Assembly (NCBI GenBank): GCA_964403565.1
Contig: CAYOFV010000037.1
Coordinates: forward strand, 1 to 12,033
Source: Thioglobus_B sp964403565
GTDB lineage: Bacteria > Pseudomonadota > Gammaproteobacteria > PS1 > Pseudothioglobaceae
Reading direction: 5' to 3'
DNA length: 12,033 nt
Of the stretch, positions 5,540 through 12,033 are shown piece by piece. Position numbers and translations under genes: made by a program. Under the pieces are notes generated by a model, which saw only the letters and a list, made by a program, of their open reading frames with translations, did not search any database and was not told the origin of the DNA. Every line of letters starts with the position of its first letter. Position 1 is the first letter of the stretch.

Positions 5540-6174
5540 ACGTATTCTTCAATAAATTCTTTAAATTTCTTATGCGACATAATCTGCGTGCCATCGCAGT
5601 TAAACGACATTGAAATTGTTGAGTTAAATAAATTAATTACTGCTGAACGCAAATAATATCCTTCTAAATTTCTAAGTGCTGGAATGTGCTCAATAATATA
5701 ACGCAAATCATCTTCATTAGTTAATTGAGACATAATTTCATTACGCTTATGGAATGCTTTTTGCCAATCATCAGATAAATACTCAAATGCGTGATCATGT
5801 TCAAGCATTTGATAGTAGCGTTTAATGAGTTCTGATTTTTCTTCTAGAGTAATAACTCCAAAATGATGAAACACATAATCTGGACTTAATAGATCTTCTG
5901 CTAAATGCACTTCTACATTAAACGGATCAAATACAGATGAAGTTTTAATCTCCCCGTTATTAAGACCAATAACAATACGATAAATACCAGTAGACAACAA
6001 TAAAAACAAAATTACATCTAGCAATTCATCAATATTTTCATCAACTAGGTTTATGGTGCGTTCACGATTATAAACACTATCACGTAAGCTTTTGTCGCCC
6101 TTAACACTACGCATTAGATTATCATCAAAATAATAACCTACTACAGCGCTTTTTTTATTATTCCCCGTATTCAT
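5536..6174 (-). CDS. Hypothetical protein, unrecognised family
   Basis: The 212-aa product matches no family I recognise. It has no signal peptide. The most hydrophobic stretch, LLDVILFLLLSTGIYRIVIGL, is interrupted by Arg and looks like a buried strand-helix region rather than a membrane span. The rest is mixed and acidic (EDLLSPDYV, EHDHAFEYLSDDW), with a cluster of His (FHHFG, EHDH) and one Cys near the C-terminus. I chose the ATG at 6174; a TTG two codons upstream (6180) is possible. Neither has a Shine-Dalgarno sequence, but a promoter just upstream would give an almost leaderless mRNA. The stop overlaps the purD ATG (ATGA), so it is probably coexpressed with purD and rnhB. Steady coding character and precise packing support a real gene. 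Confidence 0.82.
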   Translation of the reverse strand: MNTGNNKKSAVVGYYFDDNLMRSVKGDKSLRDSVYNRERTINLVDENIDELLDVILFLLLSTGIYRIVIGLNNGEIKTSSVFDPFNVEVHLAEDLLSPDYVFHHFGVITLEEKSELIKRYYQMLEHDHAFEYLSDDWQKAFHKRNEIMSQLTNEDDLRYIIEHIPALRNLEGYYLRSAVINLFNSTISMSFNCDGTQIMSHKKFKEFIEEYV

Positions 6175-6182
6175 AAGCAAAG

Positions 6183-6211
6183 ATTATAGACAAAAAACTA
6201 AGCATCAACAA
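6183..6211 (-). promoter_or_regulatory. Candidate promoter for the unknown gene-purD-rnhB unit, leaderless type
   Basis: On the minus strand a consensus -10 TATAAT (6183-6188) lies 17 bp from TTGTTG (6206-6211, 4 of 6 consensus -35 bases), which is inside the last codons of truB. The ATG at 6174 begins only 9 nt after the -10 box. Transcription from the usual distance would therefore start within a few bases of the start codon. Confidence 0.55.
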
Positions 6212-7115
6212 ACAAGCGTTTAGGTGCAATAGTTCCATTAGATGATAAAGAGCCAATTCCTAAAAAATTTTGCCTATTATCAAATAACTTTACAGTTTTT
6301 TCTTCTCCAGTTTTTCCACAATTTATCTTTCTGCCATAACGAATATCCTCGCTATGCTTTGCATCTAAGTTAATACTTATAAAGTTTGGAAGCATATCTT
6401 CACTTAAAAGTATTTTTGCATCAAGGTTGGCAAAATCATCAGTTTTCATGCTCTCGAGTTCTGTAAATTTGATTGACTGAGAAATATCAAAATGTGCAAA
6501 CCCAACTCTTCTAAGTTCAACTATATGTGCGCCACATTCAAGCTTATTACCAATATCTTCAATTAGAGTGCGTATATAAGTACCCTTTGTGCAAGCAACC
6601 TCTAAAGTTACAATGCCGTTTTTATAATCAATAAAGTCAATACTATGAATCCTAACTTTACGCGGTTTTCTTTCAACCTCAATACCCTGTCTTGCAAGTT
6701 TGTACAAAGGCTGACCATCTTTTTTAAGTGCCGAATACATTGGTGGTATTTGCTCTATCTCACCAATAAAACTATCAACAACTATTTGTAATTTATCTTT
6801 AGTAACTTCTGATATATCTTGGGTGCTAATAATTTGGCCTTCACTATCACCCGTATCGGTTAACTCTCCAAGCTTTCCGCGTACAAAATATCGCTTGTCG
6901 TCATCAAGCAAAAATTGTGCAACTTTTGTTGCCTGGCCCAAACAAATTGGCAGAATACCGCTAGCAAGCGGATCAAGCGATCCTGTGTGACCAGCTTTAT
7001 TAGCAAAAAATAAATGTTTTACTTGTTGCAGGGCTTTATTTGAGCTAATGCCAGATGCCTTATCCAGCAAAATAACGCCATTTATATTTCTGCCTTTTTT
7101 ACTACGCCTTGACAT
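6198..7115 (-). CDS. truB: tRNA pseudouridine(55) synthase
   Basis: TruB converts U55 in the T-loop of nearly all tRNAs to pseudouridine and also helps tRNA folding. NGVILLDKASGISSN (residues 12-26) is the N-terminal motif, and GHTGSLDPLASGILP contains the catalytic aspartate at Asp48, the same number as in E. coli. KRYFVRGKLGELTDTGDSEG and CTKGTYIRTLIEDIG (about 185-199) are further conserved blocks, and a C-terminal PUA-like domain runs to residue 305 (E. coli 314). The ATG at 7115 follows the rbfA stop by 12 bp without a clear Shine-Dalgarno sequence, suggesting coupled translation. In E. coli truB is followed by rpsO and pnp; here it is followed by the unknown gene and purD. Confidence 0.97.
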   Translation of the reverse strand: MSRRSKKGRNINGVILLDKASGISSNKALQQVKHLFFANKAGHTGSLDPLASGILPICLGQATKVAQFLLDDDKRYFVRGKLGELTDTGDSEGQIISTQDISEVTKDKLQIVVDSFIGEIEQIPPMYSALKKDGQPLYKLARQGIEVERKPRKVRIHSIDFIDYKNGIVTLEVACTKGTYIRTLIEDIGNKLECGAHIVELRRVGFAHFDISQSIKFTELESMKTDDFANLDAKILLSEDMLPNFISINLDAKHSEDIRYGRKINCGKTGEEKTVKLFDNRQNFLGIGSLSSNGTIAPKRLFVDA

Positions 7116-7127
7116 GATGTCTAAGGT

Positions 7128-7466
7128 TTAAAGCTTAGCTATAAGCTCTTCGATTCTAGCTCCGGTATTTGGCGCCGAATCATAGATAAATCTAAGTGCA
7201 GGGGTGTGTCTAAGTTCTAATTTTTTTGAAAGTTGTGTGCGAAAAAAACCACTAGCCTTGTCTAGTAGTGGTTGCACAGAATTTTTATCGTTTTTATCTA
7301 CAGTATAGAACACTCTTGCACTCGAAAGATCTCTACTAGACTCAACATCAGTAATACTAACTTTTTTTAACCTTGGGTCTTTAGTATCAACCTTAAGCAA
7401 AGTAACTAGTTCACGACGAATTAACTCATTAATGCGCTCAACTCGATATGAAGGTTGTTCTGGCAT
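7128..7466 (-). CDS. rbfA: Ribosome-binding factor A
   Basis: RbfA binds the immature 30S subunit near helix 1 and the decoding region and is needed for 16S rRNA 5' end maturation and growth in the cold. The 112-aa product has the compact KH-like fold of the family: RVERINELIRRELVTLL (residues 8-24), DPRLKKVSITDVESSRDLSSARVFYT in the middle (its core is about 31-56), and RHTPALRFIYD (about 91-101). It sits between infB and truB as in E. coli, 5 bp after the infB stop codon. AAGAAG about 14 nt upstream, inside infB, is at best a weak ribosome binding site. Confidence 0.95.
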   Translation of the reverse strand: MPEQPSYRVERINELIRRELVTLLKVDTKDPRLKKVSITDVESSRDLSSARVFYTVDKNDKNSVQPLLDKASGFFRTQLSKKLELRHTPALRFIYDSAPNTGARIEELIAKL

Positions 7467-7471
7467 TTATA

Positions 7472-9877
7472 TTAAATACTTCTTGCAGTTTCAACACGCT
7501 CAAATACCTCGATCTGATCGCCGGCTTCAACATCATATTCTGCAACACCGATACCACACTCAGTACCTGACTTAACTTCTTTAACATCGTCCTTGAAACG
7601 TCTTAGAGATTCTAGCTCGCCTTCAAACACAACAACATTGTCACGCAATACACGAATTGGTGAATCTTTTCTAACTACACCCTCTTCAACAATACAGCCA
7701 GCAATATCGCCCAGTTTTTGTGATTTAAACACTTCTTTAACATTAGCAATACCGATAATATTTTCACTTAACTCTGGTGAAAGCATACCGCTCATAATTG
7801 CTTTAACATCATCAATTAAGTTATAGATAATTGAGTAATATTCAATTCTTACGCCTTCGTTATCAGCAGTCTTACGTGCAACTGCATCTGCACGTACATT
7901 AAAACCAAGTACCAAAGCTTCAGATGTTGCGGCCATAGTAATATCAGTATTATTAATACCACCAACACCACTAGCAACTACATTTACTCTAACTTCATCA
8001 GTTGATAGCTCTTCTAAAGCCTCAACCAATGCTTGAGCCGATCCTCTAACATCTGATTTAATTAATACATTAACTGTAGATACATCACCTTCTTCCATTT
8101 TTTGCAAGAAGTTGTCCATTTTCGCAGCCTGCTGTCTTTGCAACTCAGCCTCACGATCTCTAGTTTTTCTGAAATCTGCAACTTCTCTAGCCTTTCTTTC
8201 AGTCTCAACTACTAGCATTTCATCGCCAGAATCAGGCACTCCTGATAGACCTAAAATTTCAACTGGAGTAGAAGGTCCTGCCTCTTTTACTGGCTTGCCC
8301 TGATCGTTAATAATTTGCTTGATTTTGCCGTACTCTAAGCCAGCAATTACAATATCGCCTTTTTTCAAAGTACCAGACTGTACAAGTACAGTTGTTACCT
8401 TGCCACGACCTTTGTCTAGACGCGCCTCAAGCACAATGCCTTTAGCAGAAGCTTTAGATACAGCCGAGAATTCTAATACTTCTGCAGTAAGAGTAATTGC
8501 TTCTAATAATTCATCGATTCCTTGTCCAGTGTGGGCAGATACAGGAATCATCATTACATCACCACCCCAATCTTCAGAAATTACATCATGAGTTGAAAGC
8601 ACTTGTTTAATCTTATCAGGGTTAGCTCCTTCTTTATCCATCTTATTAATAGCAACAATAAGCGGAACACCTGCAGATTTTGCATGCTTGATTGATTCAA
8701 TAGTTTGTGGCATAACACCATCATCAGCAGCTACTACCAAAATTACAATATCAGTAGCATTAGCACCACGAGAACGCATCTTAGAAAATGCTGCGTGTCC
8801 AGGTGTATCAATAAAAGTAATAGCATTACCATTTGAATTTACCTGATAAGCACCAATATGCTGAGTAATACCTCCAGCCTCACCATCGGCAACCTTTGCC
8901 TTACGAATATGATCAAGTAGTGAAGTTTTACCGTGATCAACATGCCCCATAATAGTTACAACTGGTGGGCGTAATTCTTGATCGCCTGCTGCGTGTTCTT
9001 GAGATACGATTGTATCTTCCACAGTTTCTTCCTTGCTAGCAACACCCTTATGACCCATTTCTTCAACTACAAGTAATGCAGTATCTTGGTCAATTACATC
9101 ATTAAGAGTTGCCATAACCCCCATGCCCATTAATACTTTTAGTACTTCTCCGGCCTTAGTTGTCATTTTCTGAGCAAGTTCAGAAATCTTAATATTCTCA
9201 CCAATTTCAACCGTATGGGTAACTTTATCAACAGGCTTTTGGAATGCGTGCTGTGCCTGCTCTTCTTGAATTTTTTGACTTAAGCGAGTTCTATCTTTTT
9301 TCTTCAGTTTGCGCTTGGTATTCTTGTTTGCAACATGCAGTTGCGCTCGCTTTTCATTTGGAGCATTGCGCAGACGTTTAGGTTTTTTAGCGTCTTTATT
9401 TTCTGCAGGTTTTGTTTCAGCCTCTTGTTCTTTTTTAGCCTGTTCTTTTTGTTGCTTAAGTGCTTGTTCTTGTTCCTTTTGTAAGCGAATCATCTCTTTG
9501 CGCTTAGCATCTTGCTCGCGCATTTTCTCATCTTCAACCCTGCCAGATTCTAACGCCTCTCTAGCTTTTGCTGCTGCTTCATTAGCTGTTTCATCTTGGG
9601 TTTGTACTGGAGCTTTTTTTACACGCTTTTTCTTAACTTGAACTTTAACCCCGCTAGTTGAAGCAGAACTAGACTTACTACTTGAAACGCGAGAAACAGA
9701 TATAGAAGATTTATTACTCGAACGCTTTGACAAAGACCCCATTAGAATCTTTCGCTCTTCAGCAGAAATTTCAGAATTTTCATTCTTGCCATCAATCCCA
9801 GCATTTGCCAAAATATTTATAACTTCATCAGGCGTCTTTTTTAATAATTTAGATAAAGTTTGAACTGTATGTGCCAT
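7472..9877 (-). CDS. infB: Translation initiation factor IF-2
   Basis: IF2 is the GTPase that brings initiator fMet-tRNA to the 30S subunit and promotes 50S joining. The 801-aa protein (E. coli 890) starts with an IF2_N domain (1-50). A Ser-rich then Lys/Glu/Gln-rich linker (53-215) is predicted to be disordered or helical, and a second IF2_N-like segment follows (220-275). The G domain has G1 GHVDHGKT (311-318), G2 GITQH (336-340), G3 DTPGH (357-361) and G4 NKMD (411-414). Domains II, III and the fMet-tRNA-binding C-terminal domain follow. The ATG at 9877 lies 56 bp after the nusA stop and is preceded by an A/C-rich stretch (CACACACAAAACT) with no Shine-Dalgarno sequence. Internal starts making shorter isoforms, known in E. 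coli, were not evident. Confidence 0.98.
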   Translation of the reverse strand: MAHTVQTLSKLLKKTPDEVINILANAGIDGKNENSEISAEERKILMGSLSKRSSNKSSISVSRVSSSKSSSASTSGVKVQVKKKRVKKAPVQTQDETANEAAAKAREALESGRVEDEKMREQDAKRKEMIRLQKEQEQALKQQKEQAKKEQEAETKPAENKDAKKPKRLRNAPNEKRAQLHVANKNTKRKLKKKDRTRLSQKIQEEQAQHAFQKPVDKVTHTVEIGENIKISELAQKMTTKAGEVLKVLMGMGVMATLNDVIDQDTALLVVEEMGHKGVASKEETVEDTIVSQEHAAGDQELRPPVVTIMGHVDHGKTSLLDHIRKAKVADGEAGGITQHIGAYQVNSNGNAITFIDTPGHAAFSKMRSRGANATDIVILVVAADDGVMPQTIESIKHAKSAGVPLIVAINKMDKEGANPDKIKQVLSTHDVISEDWGGDVMMIPVSAHTGQGIDELLEAITLTAEVLEFSAVSKASAKGIVLEARLDKGRGKVTTVLVQSGTLKKGDIVIAGLEYGKIKQIINDQGKPVKEAGPSTPVEILGLSGVPDSGDEMLVVETERKAREVADFRKTRDREAELQRQQAAKMDNFLQKMEEGDVSTVNVLIKSDVRGSAQALVEALEELSTDEVRVNVVASGVGGINNTDITMAATSEALVLGFNVRADAVARKTADNEGVRIEYYSIIYNLIDDVKAIMSGMLSPELSENIIGIANVKEVFKSQKLGDIAGCIVEEGVVRKDSPIRVLRDNVVVFEGELESLRRFKDDVKEVKSGTECGIGVAEYDVEAGDQIEVFERVETARSI

Positions 9878-9933
9878 AGTTTTGTGTGTGTTTTAAGTGT
9901 AATTGCGTATATAAAATATTGCTTATTTATTAA

Positions 9934-11409
9934 TTAGTCAAACCAACCTTCGTTTTCTCTTGCTGTCATAATAACAGCAGATGCTTCTTCTGTAGACATA
10001 TCTTGAATATCTAACAACTCATCAATTGAAAGTTCAGCTAGATCATCAACAGTAGATATCTCAGATTCAATTAATGCTTGTGCCAAATCCTCGCTCACGC
10101 CTTCAACGCTCATTAATACCTCTGAAGATTCTGCATCGCCTAATGCCTGCACAAGTTGAGCGTCTGAAGCTCTTTCTTGTAGTTCTTCAACCATTGCAGT
10201 ATCAAACTCTTCAATATTCTCAAGATCTGTAGCATCAGCATCAGCAACATCGTCTACACTTGAAAAACCTTCTTCAATTAATACTGAGGCAACTTCAGAA
10301 TCAACACCTAGTTGATCTGCTAACTTATCGGCAATTTTTTGTACCTCTTCGGCTTGTTTTTCGTCAGCCTCAACTGTTGACATTACATTTAGCTTCCAAC
10401 CTGTAAGACGTGATGCTAATTTAATATTTTGACCGCCTCTACCAATTGCAAGCGCTAGCTGATCATCTTCAACGGCAATATCCATTGAATTTTTATCTTC
10501 ATCAACCACAATTGAACTTACCTCGGCAGGTGCCATAGCATTAATTACAAATTGTGCAGGGTCTTCGTCCCATAGAATAATATCGACACGCTCACCATTT
10601 AATTCATTTGATACAGCTTGCACACGAGCACCGCGCATACCAATACATGAGCCAATCGGATCTAAACGACGATCCTTAGCTTTAACTGCAAGTTTTGATC
10701 TAAGACCAGGATCACGACTACCACCCATAATTTCAATTACACCCTCTGAAATTTCTGGAACTTCCATTTCAAATAGTTTCACCATCATCTCTGGAGCTGT
10801 ACGTGATAAGAAAATTTGTGCACCACGATTAGAAGATTTAACCTCTTTAATATATGCTCTTAAACGGTCATTTTTACGTACTGACTCATTTGGAATAAGA
10901 TCAAACTTAGATATCATTCCATCTACGCCACCCATATCAACATATACATTACCACGATCAACACGCTTAACTGTAACCATGATTACCTCACCTACTCGTG
11001 AAGTGTAATCATTAACAATAACTTCTCTCTCAGCTTCACGAACTTTTTGAATAATTACTTGTTTAGCAATTTGTGCAGCAATACGACCAAAATCTTCGTT
11101 TTCAATTTGCTCACGCTTATAGTCATCTACCGCGATGCCGCCGGCATCTTTTGCGTGTATGTGCAACTCTGAATCAAATTCAGTGCCGTCATCATCAACA
11201 AAGTTATCACCATCGACAATTACCAACCACTGTCTGTAAGTTTTGTAATCTCCGGTTTTTCTATTAATTTCAACATGCGCATCAATTTCTTTACGTTTTT
11301 TAGTAGCTACTGCTAATGCTTCTTCTAACGATACAAAAACATCTTCTTTAGAAATGTTTTTCTCATTAGATATTGCCTCAACCATTAAAAATAACTCTTT
11401 GCCGTCCAT
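9934..11409 (-). CDS. nusA: Transcription termination/antitermination factor NusA
   Basis: NusA binds RNA polymerase, promotes pausing and intrinsic termination, and takes part in rRNA antitermination. The 491-aa protein (E. coli 495) has the RNA-polymerase-binding N-terminal domain (1-135), an S1 domain (about 139-203) and two KH domains. Their GXXG loops are GMRG (257-260) in KH1 and GRGG (323-326) in KH2. Two acidic helix-hairpin-helix repeats (about 365-420 and 440-491) are the C-terminal regulatory repeats found in gammaproteobacteria. AGGAG at 11416-11420, 6 nt before the ATG, is the strongest ribosome binding site in the window. It overlaps the rimP stop codon (TAGGAG), which couples the two genes. 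Confidence 0.98.
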   Translation of the reverse strand: MDGKELFLMVEAISNEKNISKEDVFVSLEEALAVATKKRKEIDAHVEINRKTGDYKTYRQWLVIVDGDNFVDDDGTEFDSELHIHAKDAGGIAVDDYKREQIENEDFGRIAAQIAKQVIIQKVREAEREVIVNDYTSRVGEVIMVTVKRVDRGNVYVDMGGVDGMISKFDLIPNESVRKNDRLRAYIKEVKSSNRGAQIFLSRTAPEMMVKLFEMEVPEISEGVIEIMGGSRDPGLRSKLAVKAKDRRLDPIGSCIGMRGARVQAVSNELNGERVDIILWDEDPAQFVINAMAPAEVSSIVVDEDKNSMDIAVEDDQLALAIGRGGQNIKLASRLTGWKLNVMSTVEADEKQAEEVQKIADKLADQLGVDSEVASVLIEEGFSSVDDVADADATDLENIEEFDTAMVEELQERASDAQLVQALGDAESSEVLMSVEGVSEDLAQALIESEISTVDDLAELSIDELLDIQDMSTEEASAVIMTARENEGWFD

Positions 11410-11418
11410 GTTTTTCTC

Positions 11419-11880
11419 CTAATAATCAGCGATCAAATTCGCTTTTTCAATCAAATCAATATCCAGTATTACTGAACCTAATTCTGTAATCAACTCAATA
11501 GTATTGTCTTTATCATTAACACTGCCAATACTACCTCTAAATTTTCTCTGACCATCTACAGGTCTATGCATTCTAAGATTAATATCATTGCCTAAAAATC
11601 TATGATAGTGCTCAATATTAAACAACGGTCTTTCAATGCCAGGAGACGAAACCTCAAGGTTATATTGTCCACTTATTGGATCTTCAACATCAAATATTGC
11701 ACTTAACTGTCGCGATACCTTTTCACAATCCTCAATGCCGATACCTGTATCAATATCAATATAGATTCTTAAAATGCTATGTTTGCCGCTAGCAACATAT
11801 TCAACGCCCACTAGCTCATAACCCATATCTTCAATAACTGGGGTAATTAAATCGCTAATTTTGTCACTAATTTTTGCCAC
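11419..11880 (-). CDS. rimP: Ribosome maturation factor RimP, GTG start
   Basis: RimP helps assemble the 30S subunit, acting early in formation of the body and central pseudoknot. The product of 153 aa (E. coli 150) shows ITPVIEDMGYELVGVEYV near the N-terminus, LRIYIDIDTGIGIEDCEKVSRQ in the middle (core about 36-57), and the signature YNLEVSSPGIERPL, followed by the C-terminal Sm-like domain. I place the start at GTG 11878-11880, preceded by GGAAAG 9 nt upstream (11890-11895). A longer reading from an ATG at 11940 would add 20 residues encoded by the leader terminator, so it is rejected. The gene follows tRNA-fMet and precedes nusA, as in E. coli. Confidence 0.95.
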   Translation of the reverse strand: MAKISDKISDLITPVIEDMGYELVGVEYVASGKHSILRIYIDIDTGIGIEDCEKVSRQLSAIFDVEDPISGQYNLEVSSPGIERPLFNIEHYHRFLGNDINLRMHRPVDGQRKFRGSIGSVNDKDNTIELITELGSVILDIDLIEKANLIADY

Positions 11881-11902
11881 TAGTTTTTTCTTTCCGCCTA
11901 CT

Positions 11903-11927
11903 AAAAACCCCCTAAAAAGGGGGTTTT
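11903..11927 (-). terminator. Rho-independent terminator/attenuator between tRNA-fMet and rimP
   Basis: On the minus strand AAAACCCCC (11919-11927) pairs with GGGGGTTTT (11904-11912) around a 6-nt loop, giving nine pairs with a five-G/C core. Only five U residues follow the core, most of them within the stem, before the run is broken by AG. It lies 17 nt after the tRNA CCA end and just upstream of the rimP ribosome binding site. No promoter fits between it and rimP, so rimP-nusA and the genes below must be reached by read-through. A short U tract is typical of terminators that need NusA help, which suggests feedback by the operon's own product. Confidence 0.85.
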
Positions 11928-11942
11928 GAAAATTCTTCAAAA
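11924..11942 (-). promoter_or_regulatory. Possible alternative hairpin overlapping the leader terminator
   Basis: On the minus strand TTTTGAA (11936-11942) can pair with TTCAAAA (11924-11930) around a 5-nt loop. The last four A residues are also the base of the terminator's 5' arm, so the two hairpins partly exclude each other. The stem is short and mostly A-U, so any regulatory effect is uncertain. Confidence 0.35.
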
Positions 11943-11944
11943 TT

Positions 11945-12021
<77 letters not shown>

Positions 12022-12033
12022 TCAAAGTGCGAG

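Noticed and set aside
8319..8591. Plus-strand open frame opposite the IF2 G domain
   Set aside because: The conserved GTPase motifs on the minus strand explain the sequence; this is a shadow.
9309..9641. 110-codon open frame on the plus strand opposite infB
   Set aside because: It is the complement of the Lys/Glu/Gln-rich IF2 linker, giving a Cys/Ser/Phe-rich translation typical of an antisense shadow.
11881..11940. N-terminal extension of RimP to an ATG at 11940
   Set aside because: These 20 codons are encoded by the leader terminator, match nothing in the RimP family, and a GTG with a ribosome binding site lies exactly where homology begins.

Overview
The window is a stretch of AT-rich bacterial chromosome (roughly two thirds A+T by eye) made almost entirely of housekeeping genes. 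Gene content and order point to a gammaproteobacterium: an initiator tRNA followed by rimP-nusA-infB-rbfA-truB is the metY-nusA operon layout of E. coli, and rsmI next to yraN and a yraP/dolP-type BON lipoprotein is a reduced version of another gammaproteobacterial cluster. Low GC, tight packing and several 1-4 bp overlaps suggest a compact genome such as the SUP05/Thioglobus sulfur-oxidiser group. That placement is an inference from overall character, not from a marker gene.

Left end (1-1184): the 5' part of an elongator tRNA-Met on the minus strand, cut by the window edge; a 238-bp region with a possible coaE promoter; coaE (dephospho-CoA kinase, plus strand), whose 3' end overlaps a convergent thioredoxin-like [2Fe-2S] ferredoxin gene by 15 bp.

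1212-2614, all minus strand: rsmI, then a Phd/YefM antitoxin and RelE-type toxin pair. The toxin-antitoxin promoter is unusually easy to read: TTGATA-17-TACAAT, with a perfect 18-bp palindrome running from the -10 box over the predicted start of transcription. It starts inside the last codons of rsmI.

2613-3719, plus strand: yraN and the BON-domain lipoprotein. yraN and rsmI start head to head on overlapping ATG codons. The lipoprotein carries an extra, highly charged C-terminal tail.

3720-12021, all minus strand, transcribed from right to left: tRNA-fMet, a rho-independent terminator in the leader, rimP, nusA, infB, rbfA, truB, then an unrecognised 212-aa protein gene, purD and rnhB. The last three are joined by 4-bp stop/start overlaps and have a candidate promoter at the end of truB that would give a leaderless mRNA. 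The first part builds the transcription and translation machinery (ribosome maturation, NusA, IF2, tRNA pseudouridine 55); the second joins purine biosynthesis to removal of RNA from DNA.

I see no insertion sequence, prophage, CRISPR array or obvious new multi-gene system. The features most worth following are the leader terminator of the nusA operon, the toxin-antitoxin operator and its repeated half-site, the overlapping rsmI/yraN starts, the unknown gene before purD, and the lipoprotein tail.
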